DNA from: Fen-1135 sp963705275
Lineage (GTDB): Bacteria; Desulfobacterota; Syntrophia; Syntrophales; UBA2185
DNA: 64,000 nt
Reading direction: 5' to 3'
Assembly (NCBI GenBank): GCA_963705275.1
Contig: OY970063.1
Location: 1,364,001 to 1,428,000 of the forward strand
Shown one piece after another: positions 25,865 through 34,993 of the stretch. The notes under the pieces are model-generated. The model did no database searches. It saw nothing but the letters and a program-made list of their open reading frames with translations, and had not been told where the DNA came from. How positions within the stretch are numbered: position 1 is the stretch's first letter; each line of letters begins with the position of its first letter. The position numbers and the translations under genes were made by a program.

Positions 25865-26719
25865 ATGGCTGTGATTATTGATGGCAAGAAGATTGCCCAG
25901 GAAATAATCGATGAGGTGAAGGCGCAAGCTCAGCACCTGAAGGAAAAGGCAGGCGTAACTCCCGGACTCGCTGTCCTCCTTGTCGGCAATGACCCGGCCT
26001 CCAGTATCTATATCAGACACAAGGAGAACGCGTGCAAGAGAGCGGCATTCTTCTCGCGTGAATTTAAACTTTCACAGGACACAAGTGAGAAGGATATCCT
26101 TGCTATCATCGGCAAGCTTAACCATGATGAGAAAATCCACGGCATCTTAGTACAGCTGCCACTTCCAAGTCACATTAACCCGACAACGATAATCGAGGCG
26201 ATTGATCCCAGGAAAGACGTCGACGGATTCCATCCTTACAATCTAGGCAGGCTCTTTACCGGAAATCCGTACCATATGGCCTGCACACCCAAGGGCATAC
26301 TCGAACTTCTGGATCGCAGCTCAATCTCCATAGAAGGAAGGAGGGCCGTCATCGTTGGGAGAAGCAATATCGTGGGAAAGCCAGTTACCCTCATGCTCCT
26401 CAACAGACATGCTACTGTTACTGTTTGCCACACTAAGACGCAGCAATTGCCGCTTCTGACAAGGCAAGCCGAGATTCTTATTGCGGCTGCAGGAAGGCCG
26501 GAAATGATAAGGGCCGATATGGTCAGTAATGGCGCTGTGATAATCGACGTGGGTATAAACAGAATGGATGACGGTCGGCTGGTGGGAGATGTGGCATTTT
26601 CCGAGGTGTCTGAAAAAGCATCCTTCATCACGCCTGTACCCGGCGGTGTGGGACCCATGACGATTGCCATGCTGCTCGTCAATACCCTCAATGCAGCCTC
26701 CGGCAAGATGCCGAAGTAA
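25865..26719 (+). CDS. folD: methylenetetrahydrofolate dehydrogenase / cyclohydrolase
   Basis: A 284-residue FolD. It has YIRHKENACKR with the catalytic Lys of the YxxxK-like motif, VQLPLP, KDVDGFHP, GRSNIVGKPV and PVPGGVGPMTIAML. It interconverts methylene-, methenyl- and formyl-tetrahydrofolate for one-carbon metabolism. A terminator shared with convergent mdh follows. Confidence 0.97.
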   Translation: MAVIIDGKKIAQEIIDEVKAQAQHLKEKAGVTPGLAVLLVGNDPASSIYIRHKENACKRAAFFSREFKLSQDTSEKDILAIIGKLNHDEKIHGILVQLPLPSHINPTTIIEAIDPRKDVDGFHPYNLGRLFTGNPYHMACTPKGILELLDRSSISIEGRRAVIVGRSNIVGKPVTLMLLNRHATVTVCHTKTQQLPLLTRQAEILIAAAGRPEMIRADMVSNGAVIIDVGINRMDDGRLVGDVAFSEVSEKASFITPVPGGVGPMTIAMLLVNTLNAASGKMPK

Positions 26720-26723
26720 AAAT

Positions 26724-26756
26724 AAAACCCCCTCACATTTTCAGGGAGGGGGTTTT
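26724..26756. terminator. bidirectional terminator between folD and mdh
   Basis: AAAACCCCCTC and GAGGGGGTTTT form a strong stem with A and T runs on both sides, suiting transcripts from both directions. Confidence 0.88.
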
Positions 26757-26776
26757 AACTGCACGTAAGCCTGTAC

Positions 26777-27721
26777 TCAGGCGATACCTGTGATCGCCTT
26801 CATTTCTGCTATCGTTTTTCCTACACTGTCCGCTGACTTCTTCAGCATTGCCTTCTCTTCATCATTGAGTTTCAGCTCGATAATCTTCTCAATGCCATTG
26901 GCGCCGAGGACGGTCGGAACGCCGAAGCAGATATCTTTCAGCCCGTATTCACCTTCCAGATACACGCAGCTCGGGATGATCCTCCTCTTGTCCTTCAAGA
27001 TGGCTTCAGCCATAAGTACAGCGCCCAGCGAGGGGGAGTAGAAGGCGCTTCCGGTTTTGAGGAGGGCGACGATTTCCCCGCCGGCTTTTCGCGTTCTGTC
27101 AACGATTTTGTCGATCTTATCCTTGGGAAGGAGTTCGGTGACAGGAATTCCATTAATCGTTGAGAATCTGGGCATGGGAACCATATCATCGCCGTGACCC
27201 CCAAGCAGCATGACCTTGATATCCTCGACAGACATCTTTAATTCCATGCCTAAGAAGCTCTGGAAACGTGAGGAATCGAGAGCTCCCGCCTGCCCTATAA
27301 CTCTGTTCTTGGGGAATTTACTGACCTTGTAAGTGAGATAGGTCATCGTGTCGAGCGGATTGCTCACCACGATGATGATGCACTTTGGCGAATTCTTCAC
27401 TATCTGCTCAGTCACGGAACTCACGATATTGGCGTTGATCTTCAGCAGATCTTCCCTGCTCATCCCCGGTTTTCTCGCTATTCCAGAGGTGATGATGACC
27501 ACGTCGGAATTCTTGGTCTCTTCATAGCCATTGGTTCCGATGACATTTGCATCAAAGCCTTCCATCGGACCGGCTTCCATCAAGTCGAGAGCCTTCCCCT
27601 GGGGCATGCCTTCGATAATATCCATCAATACGATATCACCCAATTCTTTTATGGCTGCCCAGTGAGCGGCGGTTGCGCCTACATTACCCGCTCCTACGAT
27701 TGTAATCTTCTTACGACCCAT
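26777..27721 (-). CDS. mdh: malate dehydrogenase (LDH-like type)
   Basis: A 314-residue NAD-dependent malate dehydrogenase. It has the Rossmann start TIVGAGNVGATAAHW, GIARKPGMSREDL, VVSNPLDTMTYL with Arg/Asp substrate residues and the catalytic His in GGHGDDMVPMP. The residue after GIA is Arg rather than Gln, typical of malate over lactate specificity. It ends the long minus-strand TCA block and converts malate to oxaloacetate. It has an AGGAGG site. Confidence 0.96.
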   Translation of the reverse strand: MGRKKITIVGAGNVGATAAHWAAIKELGDIVLMDIIEGMPQGKALDLMEAGPMEGFDANVIGTNGYEETKNSDVVIITSGIARKPGMSREDLLKINANIVSSVTEQIVKNSPKCIIIVVSNPLDTMTYLTYKVSKFPKNRVIGQAGALDSSRFQSFLGMELKMSVEDIKVMLLGGHGDDMVPMPRFSTINGIPVTELLPKDKIDKIVDRTRKAGGEIVALLKTGSAFYSPSLGAVLMAEAILKDKRRIIPSCVYLEGEYGLKDICFGVPTVLGANGIEKIIELKLNDEEKAMLKKSADSVGKTIAEMKAITGIA

Positions 27722-27790
27722 AATGATATCCTCCTATTTTTCAAATATAATAAAACGAATTTATTAGCATCGCTGCCCGATGAAATACTG

Positions 27791-28624
27791 TCATTTCCCT
27801 ACAGTGTGGGCGGGTACCTCAATTGGCGGCTTGTAAGATGCCTTATCCGGTTTCTTGTGAAGGTGCGCACACTTATGTTTTGCCAGACCAAAATAGCTAA
27901 GAACCAGATTTTTTTTCATTAATTGTATGGCCCGCGCAGGGTCAACGCCCTTGGGGCATACCTTCGAACATTCCCCGGCATAGTGGCAGCTGAAGATGCC
28001 ATGGCTGGCAGCAACGAGATTCTTGCGGGCATCTCCTGCATCATCCCGCGAATCGGTATTGTAACGGTATACCTGGGTGAGTGGCGCAGGCCCCGGATAC
28101 TCCTTGTCGGTCGCCATTGTGGGACATCCTGCCATGCAGCAACCACACTTTATACAGTAGGTGAATTGCAGGAATTCCTCCAGCTGATGGTGCGTCTGGA
28201 AGTATTCCATGGTAGGATTTTCCATCTCTTCCGCATCACTTCTCTGGATATACGGTTGTATGCCCTTGAAAACGCCGAACATGGGAACAAGATCAGGCAC
28301 CAGGTCCCTGATAAGGTTGAAGTTGGGCAACGGCGCAAGCGTCAAGGCCGTCGTCGTCACATCAAGAATCTGTGTGTTACAGGCCAGTCCGGGTACCCCG
28401 TTGATCATCATCGCGCAAGACCCGCATACGCCCATGCGGCAGGAAAAGCGGAAGCCGAGGCTAGAGTCCTGCGTCTGTTTGAGTATGTGCAAACCATCAA
28501 GGACTGTCATCCCTCTTTCGACTTGCAGTGTATACTGCTGCTGTCGGGGAGCTGCATCTTTTTCAGGGTCAAAGCGACGGATATATACGGCCAGACTATA
28601 TTTTTTATCAGTTTCTTTTTCCAT
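27791..28624 (-). CDS. sdhB: succinate dehydrogenase/fumarate reductase iron-sulfur subunit
   Basis: A 277-residue SdhB with motifs for three clusters: SCRMGVCGSC plus a distal Cys for [2Fe-2S], CIKCGCCMAGCP, and CHYAGECSKVCPKGVDP for the [4Fe-4S] and [3Fe-4S] sites. An upstream ATG would overlap sdhD; ATG 28624 has AGGAAGGA at seven bases and starts after the sdhD stop. About 40 residues longer than E. coli SdhB at the C-terminus. Last gene of the A-C-D-B set. Confidence 0.95.
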   Translation of the reverse strand: MEKETDKKYSLAVYIRRFDPEKDAAPRQQQYTLQVERGMTVLDGLHILKQTQDSSLGFRFSCRMGVCGSCAMMINGVPGLACNTQILDVTTTALTLAPLPNFNLIRDLVPDLVPMFGVFKGIQPYIQRSDAEEMENPTMEYFQTHHQLEEFLQFTYCIKCGCCMAGCPTMATDKEYPGPAPLTQVYRYNTDSRDDAGDARKNLVAASHGIFSCHYAGECSKVCPKGVDPARAIQLMKKNLVLSYFGLAKHKCAHLHKKPDKASYKPPIEVPAHTVGK

Positions 28625-28637
28625 TTTCTCATCCTTC

Positions 28638-29009
28638 CTATAAAGCGGTTTCCAAAGCTTTTGCCGCAACGGCTGCATATGTGCCAATACCGAAAAGAAT
28701 CAGTCCGACTATCCACAATACAACAGTGAGCCCATCCTGAAAGGATTTCTTGGGCCCAAGTTCAGACACGATCACCCTTAATCCATAAAACCCATGGTAT
28801 AATACTGCACCCAGCAAGATGATATAGGTAAAGGCAAGGAACTGATTCTGACTTCGGAAGGCTACGTTGCCCCAGTCTGTGACGGCACCACCTTCAGGAT
28901 TGAAGACTCCAAACATGGGCAGATGCATTATCACCATATGCAATCCTGCAATGATAAGAATGACGATTCCTGCAATTAAAAACCAAGTCCAGTAAGCGGT
29001 TTCCTTCAT
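28638..29009 (-). CDS. sdhD: succinate dehydrogenase membrane anchor subunit
   Basis: A 123-residue protein with three membrane helices (WFLIAGIVILIIAGLHMVIMH, FTYIILLGAVLYHGFYGL, VVLWIVGLILFGIGTYAA). Conserved His in AGLHMVIMH and LYHGFYG are candidate heme b ligands. The in-frame upstream ATG is inside sdhC; ATG 29009 has GGGAGG five bases away. It pairs with the SdhC at 29020 to anchor SdhAB in the membrane. Confidence 0.85.
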   Translation of the reverse strand: MKETAYWTWFLIAGIVILIIAGLHMVIMHLPMFGVFNPEGGAVTDWGNVAFRSQNQFLAFTYIILLGAVLYHGFYGLRVIVSELGPKKSFQDGLTVVLWIVGLILFGIGTYAAVAAKALETAL

Positions 29010-29019
29010 GACTACCTCC

Positions 29020-29457
29020 CTAATGACTTCCAAAGAATGTATTGAACCCTCCGGCGACAATGAGAATGGCTACAAGTACCATTGCTATCACCATCAAGGG
29101 TTTCTGATTGTTAAGAGATGACTTATAAGGATATACTGGCTCCTCGGCTTTACCCACGGCCAAGCCCAGCTCAATTAAAACAAGCCGGATACCATTCAGC
29201 GCATGGAATGCAAAAAGCACAAAGACGCAGAATTCACCGAGCTTCAAAACGGGATTCTTCAAAATCGCCATGGCAGCACCCCAGCTCTCCGGACCAGCGA
29301 TCCTGACAGAGCTGGCAAATATATGCATCATGAAGAAGAGAAGAAGACCAAGCCCCGTAAGACGGTGTAATATGTAAAGGTATCTCTCTACACCCCAGCG
29401 TCCACCGCCGAGCCACCCAACTATTCCCAAATGGTTGTCGAATTGTTTGTTTGCCAT
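29020..29457 (-). CDS. sdhC: succinate dehydrogenase cytochrome b subunit
   Basis: A 145-residue anchor with the b556-family motif LHRLTGLGLLLFFMMHIF, whose His and the later FHALNGIRL His are heme and quinone site residues, and a third helix (VIAMVLVAILIVAGG). It is followed by sdhD after ten bases. Two separate anchors, each with His residues, indicate a di- or mono-heme SDH of the C/D type rather than the single-anchor type. Confidence 0.88.
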   Translation of the reverse strand: MANKQFDNHLGIVGWLGGGRWGVERYLYILHRLTGLGLLLFFMMHIFASSVRIAGPESWGAAMAILKNPVLKLGEFCVFVLFAFHALNGIRLVLIELGLAVGKAEEPVYPYKSSLNNQKPLMVIAMVLVAILIVAGGFNTFFGSH

Positions 29458-29468
29458 CTTTCTTCCCC

Positions 29469-31199
29469 CTAATATTTACGTTCAACCGGTTTCCACTTTG
29501 TAATCGCCACCGGCTTGTAAGAAAGTTTCGGTCCCTGCTCCGTGTAAGTGACTAGCGTATGCTTGAGCCACTTCTCATCATCGCGAGTCGGGAAATCATA
29601 GCGTGCATGCCCTCCCCGAGACTCTTCCCTAGTCAGTGCCGCATAAACGAGCATTTCGGCAAGATCGAGAAGGTTCTGCACTTCCATTGAATTCATCAGG
29701 TTCGTGTTATAGATAGCCCCCTTATCTGCAATGGAGATATTCTTATAACGCTCTTTCAGTTCCCTTACCTTCTTCAAACCTGCCGTCATTTCCTCGCCCG
29801 TGCGGTAAACCCCTACATACTTGTCCATCGCTTCCCGCAGCTCTCTTTTAATATCATACAGGTTTTCCGTACCTTTCTTCTGAAGGAGATCTTCATAGAT
29901 ATGTTTATACTCCAGGCGTATCTGCTCCTGGGGGACATCCAACAGGGGCGGATTGTTCTTCACATATTTAGCAATCTCCTCCCCTGTAATTCCTCCCCAT
30001 ACGAGGCATTCTGCGGTGGAATTGCAACCGAGGCGATTGGCGCCATGCATAGAGTGGCAGGCCACTTCGCCAGCAGCCCATACTCCCTTCATCTTGGTGG
30101 CACCGTTAATATCAGCCTCAATACCGCCCATGCTGTAGTGGGCGACAGGTCGCACTGGAATGGGCTCGAGGATCGGATCGATGCCACGATACTTTATACA
30201 GACTTCCCTGATTAAGGGGAGCCGCGAATTGATCTTCTGGGCTCCCAGGTGCGTCAGGTCAAGTTGGATATAGTCCAGACCCGCCGGTCCTTCAAATCCC
30301 CGACCCTCTTTAATCTCCGTAATCATGGATCGTGAAACGATGTCACGTGGCGCCAGTTCCATGAATTTTGCGGCGTACTTTTCCATGAGACGCTCGCCCT
30401 TATTGTTCTTCAGGTACCCCCCTTCACCCCGGCATGCCTCTGTCATAAGAATACCGCTGGGAACAAGCCCCGTGGGATGAAACTGGAGGAATTCCGGGTC
30501 CTCGATGCACAAGCCGGCCCTGTAAGCTAGCGCATGACCATCGCCACTTACCGTCTGCGAATACGTTGTAAATCCGTAAAGGGTCCCCAAGCCGCCTGAG
30601 GCGATGAGCATCGCCTTCCCTCTGATGACCATAAATTTGCCTGTTGCCAAATCAATTCCGGTAATCCCGGCAAAGACACCGTCTTTATGAAGGATCGCGG
30701 TAGCAAAGAATTCATCATAACGATTAAAATTCTTGTACTGCATAAAGGTGTCATAGAGAGTCTGCACCTCAAAGAAACCCGTTTTATCCGCTGCCATGGT
30801 GGCTCTCGGATAGGTATGTCCCCCAAAAGGACGCTGCATTACCCGCCCGTCAGGTCGCCTCGACCAGGGCATCCCCCAATGATCCAGCAACAGGATCTCT
30901 TTAGGGCTGGTTTCCACGAAGCGGTCAACTACGTCCTGATCGGCAAGGAAGTCGGCGCCTTTGACGGTGTCCCAAGCATGAAGTTCTAAGCTGTCTCCGT
31001 CTTCCTCTCTCATGACAGCCGCAGTGCCCCCTTCCGCACATACTGAATGGGGACGCTGTATTTGCACCTTCGATACGAGGGCAATATTAATCGAGTCTTT
31101 TGATTTCCGGGCGATCTCCACTGCTGCCCGAAGCCCGGCTAATCCCGTTCCAAAAATCAAGACATCGTGCGTAACTGTTTCCACTTCATTTGTCTTCAT
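29469..31199 (-). CDS. sdhA: succinate dehydrogenase/fumarate reductase flavoprotein
   Basis: A 576-residue FAD subunit: FGTGLAGLRAAVEIA, the flavinylation-region PHSVCAEGGTAA (HS before CAEGG is not the usual HTxxAQGG; the covalent His position is His in PHS), HPTGL, EACRGEGGYL, and HYSMGGIEAD. Gene order sdhA-C-D-B differs from the E. coli C-D-A-B and A-B-C-D forms. It would oxidise succinate to fumarate, or run in reverse with menaquinol. ATG 31199 lacks a good ribosome site; TTG 31214 is a poorer alternative. Confidence 0.94.
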   Translation of the reverse strand: MKTNEVETVTHDVLIFGTGLAGLRAAVEIARKSKDSINIALVSKVQIQRPHSVCAEGGTAAVMREEDGDSLELHAWDTVKGADFLADQDVVDRFVETSPKEILLLDHWGMPWSRRPDGRVMQRPFGGHTYPRATMAADKTGFFEVQTLYDTFMQYKNFNRYDEFFATAILHKDGVFAGITGIDLATGKFMVIRGKAMLIASGGLGTLYGFTTYSQTVSGDGHALAYRAGLCIEDPEFLQFHPTGLVPSGILMTEACRGEGGYLKNNKGERLMEKYAAKFMELAPRDIVSRSMITEIKEGRGFEGPAGLDYIQLDLTHLGAQKINSRLPLIREVCIKYRGIDPILEPIPVRPVAHYSMGGIEADINGATKMKGVWAAGEVACHSMHGANRLGCNSTAECLVWGGITGEEIAKYVKNNPPLLDVPQEQIRLEYKHIYEDLLQKKGTENLYDIKRELREAMDKYVGVYRTGEEMTAGLKKVRELKERYKNISIADKGAIYNTNLMNSMEVQNLLDLAEMLVYAALTREESRGGHARYDFPTRDDEKWLKHTLVTYTEQGPKLSYKPVAITKWKPVERKY

Positions 31200-31255
31200 A
31201 TTTCTACCATCCAATTGTCTAAGTTAGGAAAATAAATTAAGGGTGTTTCTCTAGA

Positions 31256-31804
31256 TCACCCCTTCTTATATTTCTTGACATTCTCTATATAAAGGTCATT
31301 CCCCTTCGTATCATTAATGACAATAACAGGGAAATCCACTACCTCAAGTTTACGGATGGCTTCAGGCCCCAGATCATCAAAGGCAATGACTTCCGCCTTC
31401 TTGACTGCCCGGGCCATAAGGGCTCCCGCCCCTCCCGTTGCCCCCAGATATACACAACCATATTTCTTCATCGCCTCCTTCACATTCGCATCCCGTGGAC
31501 CTTTTCCGATCATGCCCCTTAGTCCCTTCTCCATGAGCCTGGGGGCATATGCGTCCATGCGGTAGCTCGTCGTCGGTCCCGCTGCCCCGATGGGACGCCC
31601 GGGGGGCGATGGCGTCGGTCCCACGTAAAATATAACTGATCCATTAACGTCGAAGGGGAGGGGCTTATTACTGTCCAGCAGGTCAACGAGCCTCTTATGG
31701 GCTGCGTCCCTGCCTGTATAGATCGTCCCTGTAATAAGAACCTTGTCTCCTGCTTCAAGGGCTTCTACGTCTTCTCTTTTAAGAGGCGGCTTAAGTGTCT
31801 TCAA
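31256..31804 (-). CDS. class I fumarate hydratase, beta (C-terminal) subunit
   Basis: A 182-residue protein matching the C-terminal domain of iron-sulfur fumarase: GDKVLITGTIYTGRDAAHKR, FYVGPTPSPPGRPIGAAGPTTSYRMD, MIGKG, YLGATGGAGAL. It begins with TTG, preceded by AAAGGAGGG at eight bases. It follows the alpha subunit after 15 bases, and together they hydrate fumarate to malate. Confidence 0.94.
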   Translation of the reverse strand: MKTLKPPLKREDVEALEAGDKVLITGTIYTGRDAAHKRLVDLLDSNKPLPFDVNGSVIFYVGPTPSPPGRPIGAAGPTTSYRMDAYAPRLMEKGLRGMIGKGPRDANVKEAMKKYGCVYLGATGGAGALMARAVKKAEVIAFDDLGPEAIRKLEVVDFPVIVINDTKGNDLYIENVKKYKKG

Positions 31805-31819
31805 TATTCTCTCCCTCCT

Positions 31820-32659
31820 TTAAAAGTCGATTTCTGCATGCCGGCTTGAATGGCAGTTAATGTTCACCGCAAGCGGAAGGCTCGCAATGTGACAGGGTTC
31901 CATGATTATGTGGACATCCAGGGCAGTTATCCTTCCCCCTAAGCCTCCTGGGCCGATCCCCAAATCATTTATCTTCCTGAGCATGCTTTCTTCCATGTCT
32001 GCCAGCTCTGGGTCTGGATTCCTTTTCCCGATCGGCTCTAGAAGAGACTTCTTGGCGATGAGTGCTGCGCGTTCGAATGTCCCCCCGACGCCGACACCGA
32101 CAATTATGGGCGGGCATGGATTAGCCTGAGCCTCCCATACCCTTTGCACGACAAAATCTTCAATACCCTTCCTGCCATCTGAGGGCCTGAGCATGGTTAC
32201 CCTGCTCATATTTTCACTTCCGCCCCCTTTGGCACAGAAAACTATTTTAAGTTTATCTCCTTTGACGATATCACAATGAATAATCGCGGGGGTATTATCT
32301 CCCGTGTTCTTCCGGGTTAAGGGGTTACATGCCGATTTCCGGAGGTATGCATCCCCATAAGCTTCTCTCGTTGCCTCGTTCAAGGCATCGAAGAGAAGCC
32401 CACCTTTAATCTTAACTTCATCACCGATCTCAACGAAGAAAACCGCCAGTCCCGTGTCCTGGCATAGAGGGATCCGTTTGTCCTGGGCGATTTCAGCGTT
32501 TTCGATAAGTTGGTTCAGAATCTCTTTCCCCAGAGGGGATTCTTCTTCTGCCAGGGCGCGCCTGAAACTAGCCATGAGGTCATCTCCGGCAATAAAGGCC
32601 GCATCCATAATGGCCGCTTTCACCTTCTTCTTAACTGTGTTAAAAGGAATGGAACGCAT
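31820..32659 (-). CDS. class I fumarate hydratase, alpha (N-terminal) subunit
   Basis: A 279-residue protein with the [4Fe-4S]-binding N-terminal domain of class I fumarase: PLCQDTGLAVFFVEIGD (first cluster Cys), KSACNPLTRKNTGDNTPA (second), FCAKGGGSENMSR, and ECH-equivalent EPCHIASLPLAVNI near the end. The oxygen-sensitive fumarase fits anaerobic metabolism. Confidence 0.94.
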   Translation of the reverse strand: MRSIPFNTVKKKVKAAIMDAAFIAGDDLMASFRRALAEEESPLGKEILNQLIENAEIAQDKRIPLCQDTGLAVFFVEIGDEVKIKGGLLFDALNEATREAYGDAYLRKSACNPLTRKNTGDNTPAIIHCDIVKGDKLKIVFCAKGGGSENMSRVTMLRPSDGRKGIEDFVVQRVWEAQANPCPPIIVGVGVGGTFERAALIAKKSLLEPIGKRNPDPELADMEESMLRKINDLGIGPGGLGGRITALDVHIIMEPCHIASLPLAVNINCHSSRHAEIDF

Positions 32660-32676
32660 TTGTACTCCCTCCCATA

Positions 32677-34635
32677 TTATCCGATGTCAACAAGAACCTG
32701 TCCAACCGCTACGGAGTCGCCAGATTTTACATGAATTGCCTTCACCTCTCCGTCAACCGGAGCGGCGAGAGGATTCTGCATCTTCATGGCCTCTAGGATC
32801 ACGACCGGCTGTCCTGCCTTTACCTTGTCACCTAACTTGCAGGTAACGTCAACGATGAGACCAGGCATGGGCGCTGTTACTGATCCTGCGCCTGCTTTTG
32901 CCGCCGGCGCTGCTGCCGGTTTCGGTGCGGCTGGTGCCGCCGCCGGTCTCGGTGCCGCTGTCGCTGCTACCGGTCTTGGTGCCGCAGGCGCTGCTGCCGG
33001 TTTCGGTGCTGCTGCGACCTGAGTTACCACAGGAGCGGCAATCATTGCACCTCCTTCCGCCTCTACTTCCACCGCATAATAACTGTCATCGACAAAGACG
33101 TTGAATTTCCGAATGCCGGCTCCCTTTTCGGGAACTACCTTCGTCGGCTTTTCCATGAGCTTCCCGGCCTTCGCCTTCTTGATCAGTTCATCCTCTTTCT
33201 TCACATCCTCTATTGACTTCGGCATGACCTCTTTGGGAATCGGCTCAAGACCGTACTTCCATTTCAAGAATCTCAATCCCGTCTGCGGATAGAGGGCGTA
33301 AATGAGGACATCACCCGGGTTCTTCGCGATATCTTTTGTCGCTGCTCTTGCCTTCTCCATTTCCGGCTCTAACGCATCTGCGGCACGATTTGTCATGGGC
33401 GTCTCTCCCCGCTCGTACCCCTTGAGACACATCTTCTGAACTTCTGGATCGATGGGTGCAGGCGGTTTACCATAGAGACCAAAGCAATAGTCCTTTACCT
33501 CCTTGGAAATCATCTTATAGCGGCCCATCAGCACGTTCATCACTGCCTGGATTCCCACGATCTGGCTTGTCGGAGTAACCAAGGGAGGATAACCTAGCTC
33601 TTTCCGGGTCTGGGGAAGTTCCTTGTGAACCTCGCCGATCCGGTGGAGGGCATTTGCCTCTCTCAGGTTATTCACCAGATTGGTGGTCATACCGCCGGGG
33701 ACCTGATGAATAAGCACGCCGACGTCGATTATAGCCTGTTTCGTCGTGTCAAGAAAATCACGGTATACGGGAGCAATCTTCTCCAGATCCTCACCTATCT
33801 CGAATATCAACGTCAAATCCAGGCCCGTATCCCTTGGTGTACCTTCTAAGGTCACAAGGATGGGCTCAATGGCCGGCTGAGAAGAACGTAGCGCGAAGGG
33901 CGCTAGGGCGCAGTCGACAACATCCACGCCGGCTTCTGCGGCCTTCAGGTAGGACATGGAACCCTGTCCACTCGTGTAGTGTGTATGGAGCTGTACGGGT
34001 ATTTTAAGCGCCTTTTTCAAGGCCGATATAAGCTCATAGGCATCATAAGGAGAAATCATACCCGCCATATCCTTGATACAGAAGGAGTCAGCTCCCATCT
34101 TTTCGATGATTTTTGCTTTCTCCACGTAGTAATCGAGGGTGTAGACTGCCCCTCCCATTTTCCTCTGGGTCAGGGAGTAGCAAAGGGAGCCCTGGATGTG
34201 CTTTCCCGCCTCCTTGATTGCCCTGAAGGGTGCTTCGAAGTTTCTTGTATCGTTCACGGCGTCGAAGACCCGGAAAACGTCCATTCCACACTCCGCCGCA
34301 TAGAGAACGAATTCTCTTACCACGTCATCCGCATAGTTCCTGTACCCGACGACATTCTGGCCGCGCAGGAGCATCTGCTGTCGTGTCTTTTTGAGATATC
34401 TTTTCAGTGTCCTTATCCGATCCCATGGATCCTCATTGAGAAACCTTGTGGGCACATCAAAAGTTGCTCCTCCCCAGGTCTCCATGGACCACCATCCCAC
34501 CTGGTCCATCCTCTCCGCGAGCGGCTCCATATCTTTGGTTCTCATTCTGGTCGCCAGCGACGACTGATGGCCATCTCTGAACGTGGTATCACAAATTCCT
34601 AAAGCGCTTTTTGCTTCTTTTTTCTTCTCTGCCAT
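32677..34635 (-). CDS. biotinylated pyruvate/oxaloacetate carboxyltransferase (PycB/OadA type)
   Basis: A 652-residue fusion. Residues about 10-290 form the HMGL-like TIM barrel (CDTTFRDGHQSSLATRMRT, GGATFDVPTRF, LHTHYTSGQG with metal-binding His pair). A conserved carboxylase region follows (to about 500), then an Ala/Pro-rich linker of repeated AAPKPAAAPAA units and a biotin carrier domain with biotinyl lysine in ILEAMKMQNPL. No OadB-type membrane decarboxylase is nearby. Next to the methylmalonyl-CoA carboxyltransferase at 34994 it resembles the 5S plus 1.3S parts of transcarboxylase (methylmalonyl-CoA + pyruvate to propionyl-CoA + oxaloacetate). ATG 34635 has AAAGGGAG at seven bases; a TTG six codons upstream is rejected. 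Confidence 0.9.
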   Translation of the reverse strand: MAEKKKEAKSALGICDTTFRDGHQSSLATRMRTKDMEPLAERMDQVGWWSMETWGGATFDVPTRFLNEDPWDRIRTLKRYLKKTRQQMLLRGQNVVGYRNYADDVVREFVLYAAECGMDVFRVFDAVNDTRNFEAPFRAIKEAGKHIQGSLCYSLTQRKMGGAVYTLDYYVEKAKIIEKMGADSFCIKDMAGMISPYDAYELISALKKALKIPVQLHTHYTSGQGSMSYLKAAEAGVDVVDCALAPFALRSSQPAIEPILVTLEGTPRDTGLDLTLIFEIGEDLEKIAPVYRDFLDTTKQAIIDVGVLIHQVPGGMTTNLVNNLREANALHRIGEVHKELPQTRKELGYPPLVTPTSQIVGIQAVMNVLMGRYKMISKEVKDYCFGLYGKPPAPIDPEVQKMCLKGYERGETPMTNRAADALEPEMEKARAATKDIAKNPGDVLIYALYPQTGLRFLKWKYGLEPIPKEVMPKSIEDVKKEDELIKKAKAGKLMEKPTKVVPEKGAGIRKFNVFVDDSYYAVEVEAEGGAMIAAPVVTQVAAAPKPAAAPAAPRPVAATAAPRPAAAPAAPKPAAAPAAKAGAGSVTAPMPGLIVDVTCKLGDKVKAGQPVVILEAMKMQNPLAAPVDGEVKAIHVKSGDSVAVGQVLVDIG

Positions 34636-34752
34636 AAGTAAACTCCCTTTCAATATATTATTCTTTATTATTGTTTATGCTTTAAAATGATTGATTTCCT
34701 CAATATCTAGAACAAAGACTCAGCAACACCGGTCATCTTTCGATGAAGGCCT

Positions 34753-34956
34753 TTAATATGTCCGCATCTGCCACATGCGGCGCGTGAACATCACATCCTG
34801 CCGCCCGGCAATTGCCCAGATGTTAATGGGGGCATAAGGTGCTGCAGAAGGCGCGGCTTCTGCTGCTGACACTGTCAGAGCTGCGGCTTCTTCCTGCAGA
34901 TAGGCACCTATTGCTGCTGATACGGCTGCCATTGCTTTCGGATTTATTAACTCCAT
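34753..34956 (-). CDS. small carboxyltransferase-associated subunit
   Basis: A 67-residue protein. It starts MELINPKAMAAVSAAIGAYL, has an Ala-rich middle (EEAAALTVSAAEAAPSAAP), and ends in an IWAIAGRQDVMFTRRMWQ block. This layout resembles small delta/gamma-type subunits that occur between methylmalonyl-CoA decarboxylase or transcarboxylase genes, with the C-terminal W..AGR...R..W motif. It has a GAGGA ribosome site and lies between the 12S-like and 5S-like genes. Likely a structural linker; the exact role is not known to me. Confidence 0.65.
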   Translation of the reverse strand: MELINPKAMAAVSAAIGAYLQEEAAALTVSAAEAAPSAAPYAPINIWAIAGRQDVMFTRRMWQMRTY

Positions 34957-34993
34957 GCTTATTTCCTCTTCTTAGTGATCTAAAATCTAATTC

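Noticed and set aside
32880..33020. Tandem GCTGCC/GGT-type repeats
   Set aside because: They encode the Ala/Pro linker of the biotinylated carboxyltransferase, not a non-coding repeat.
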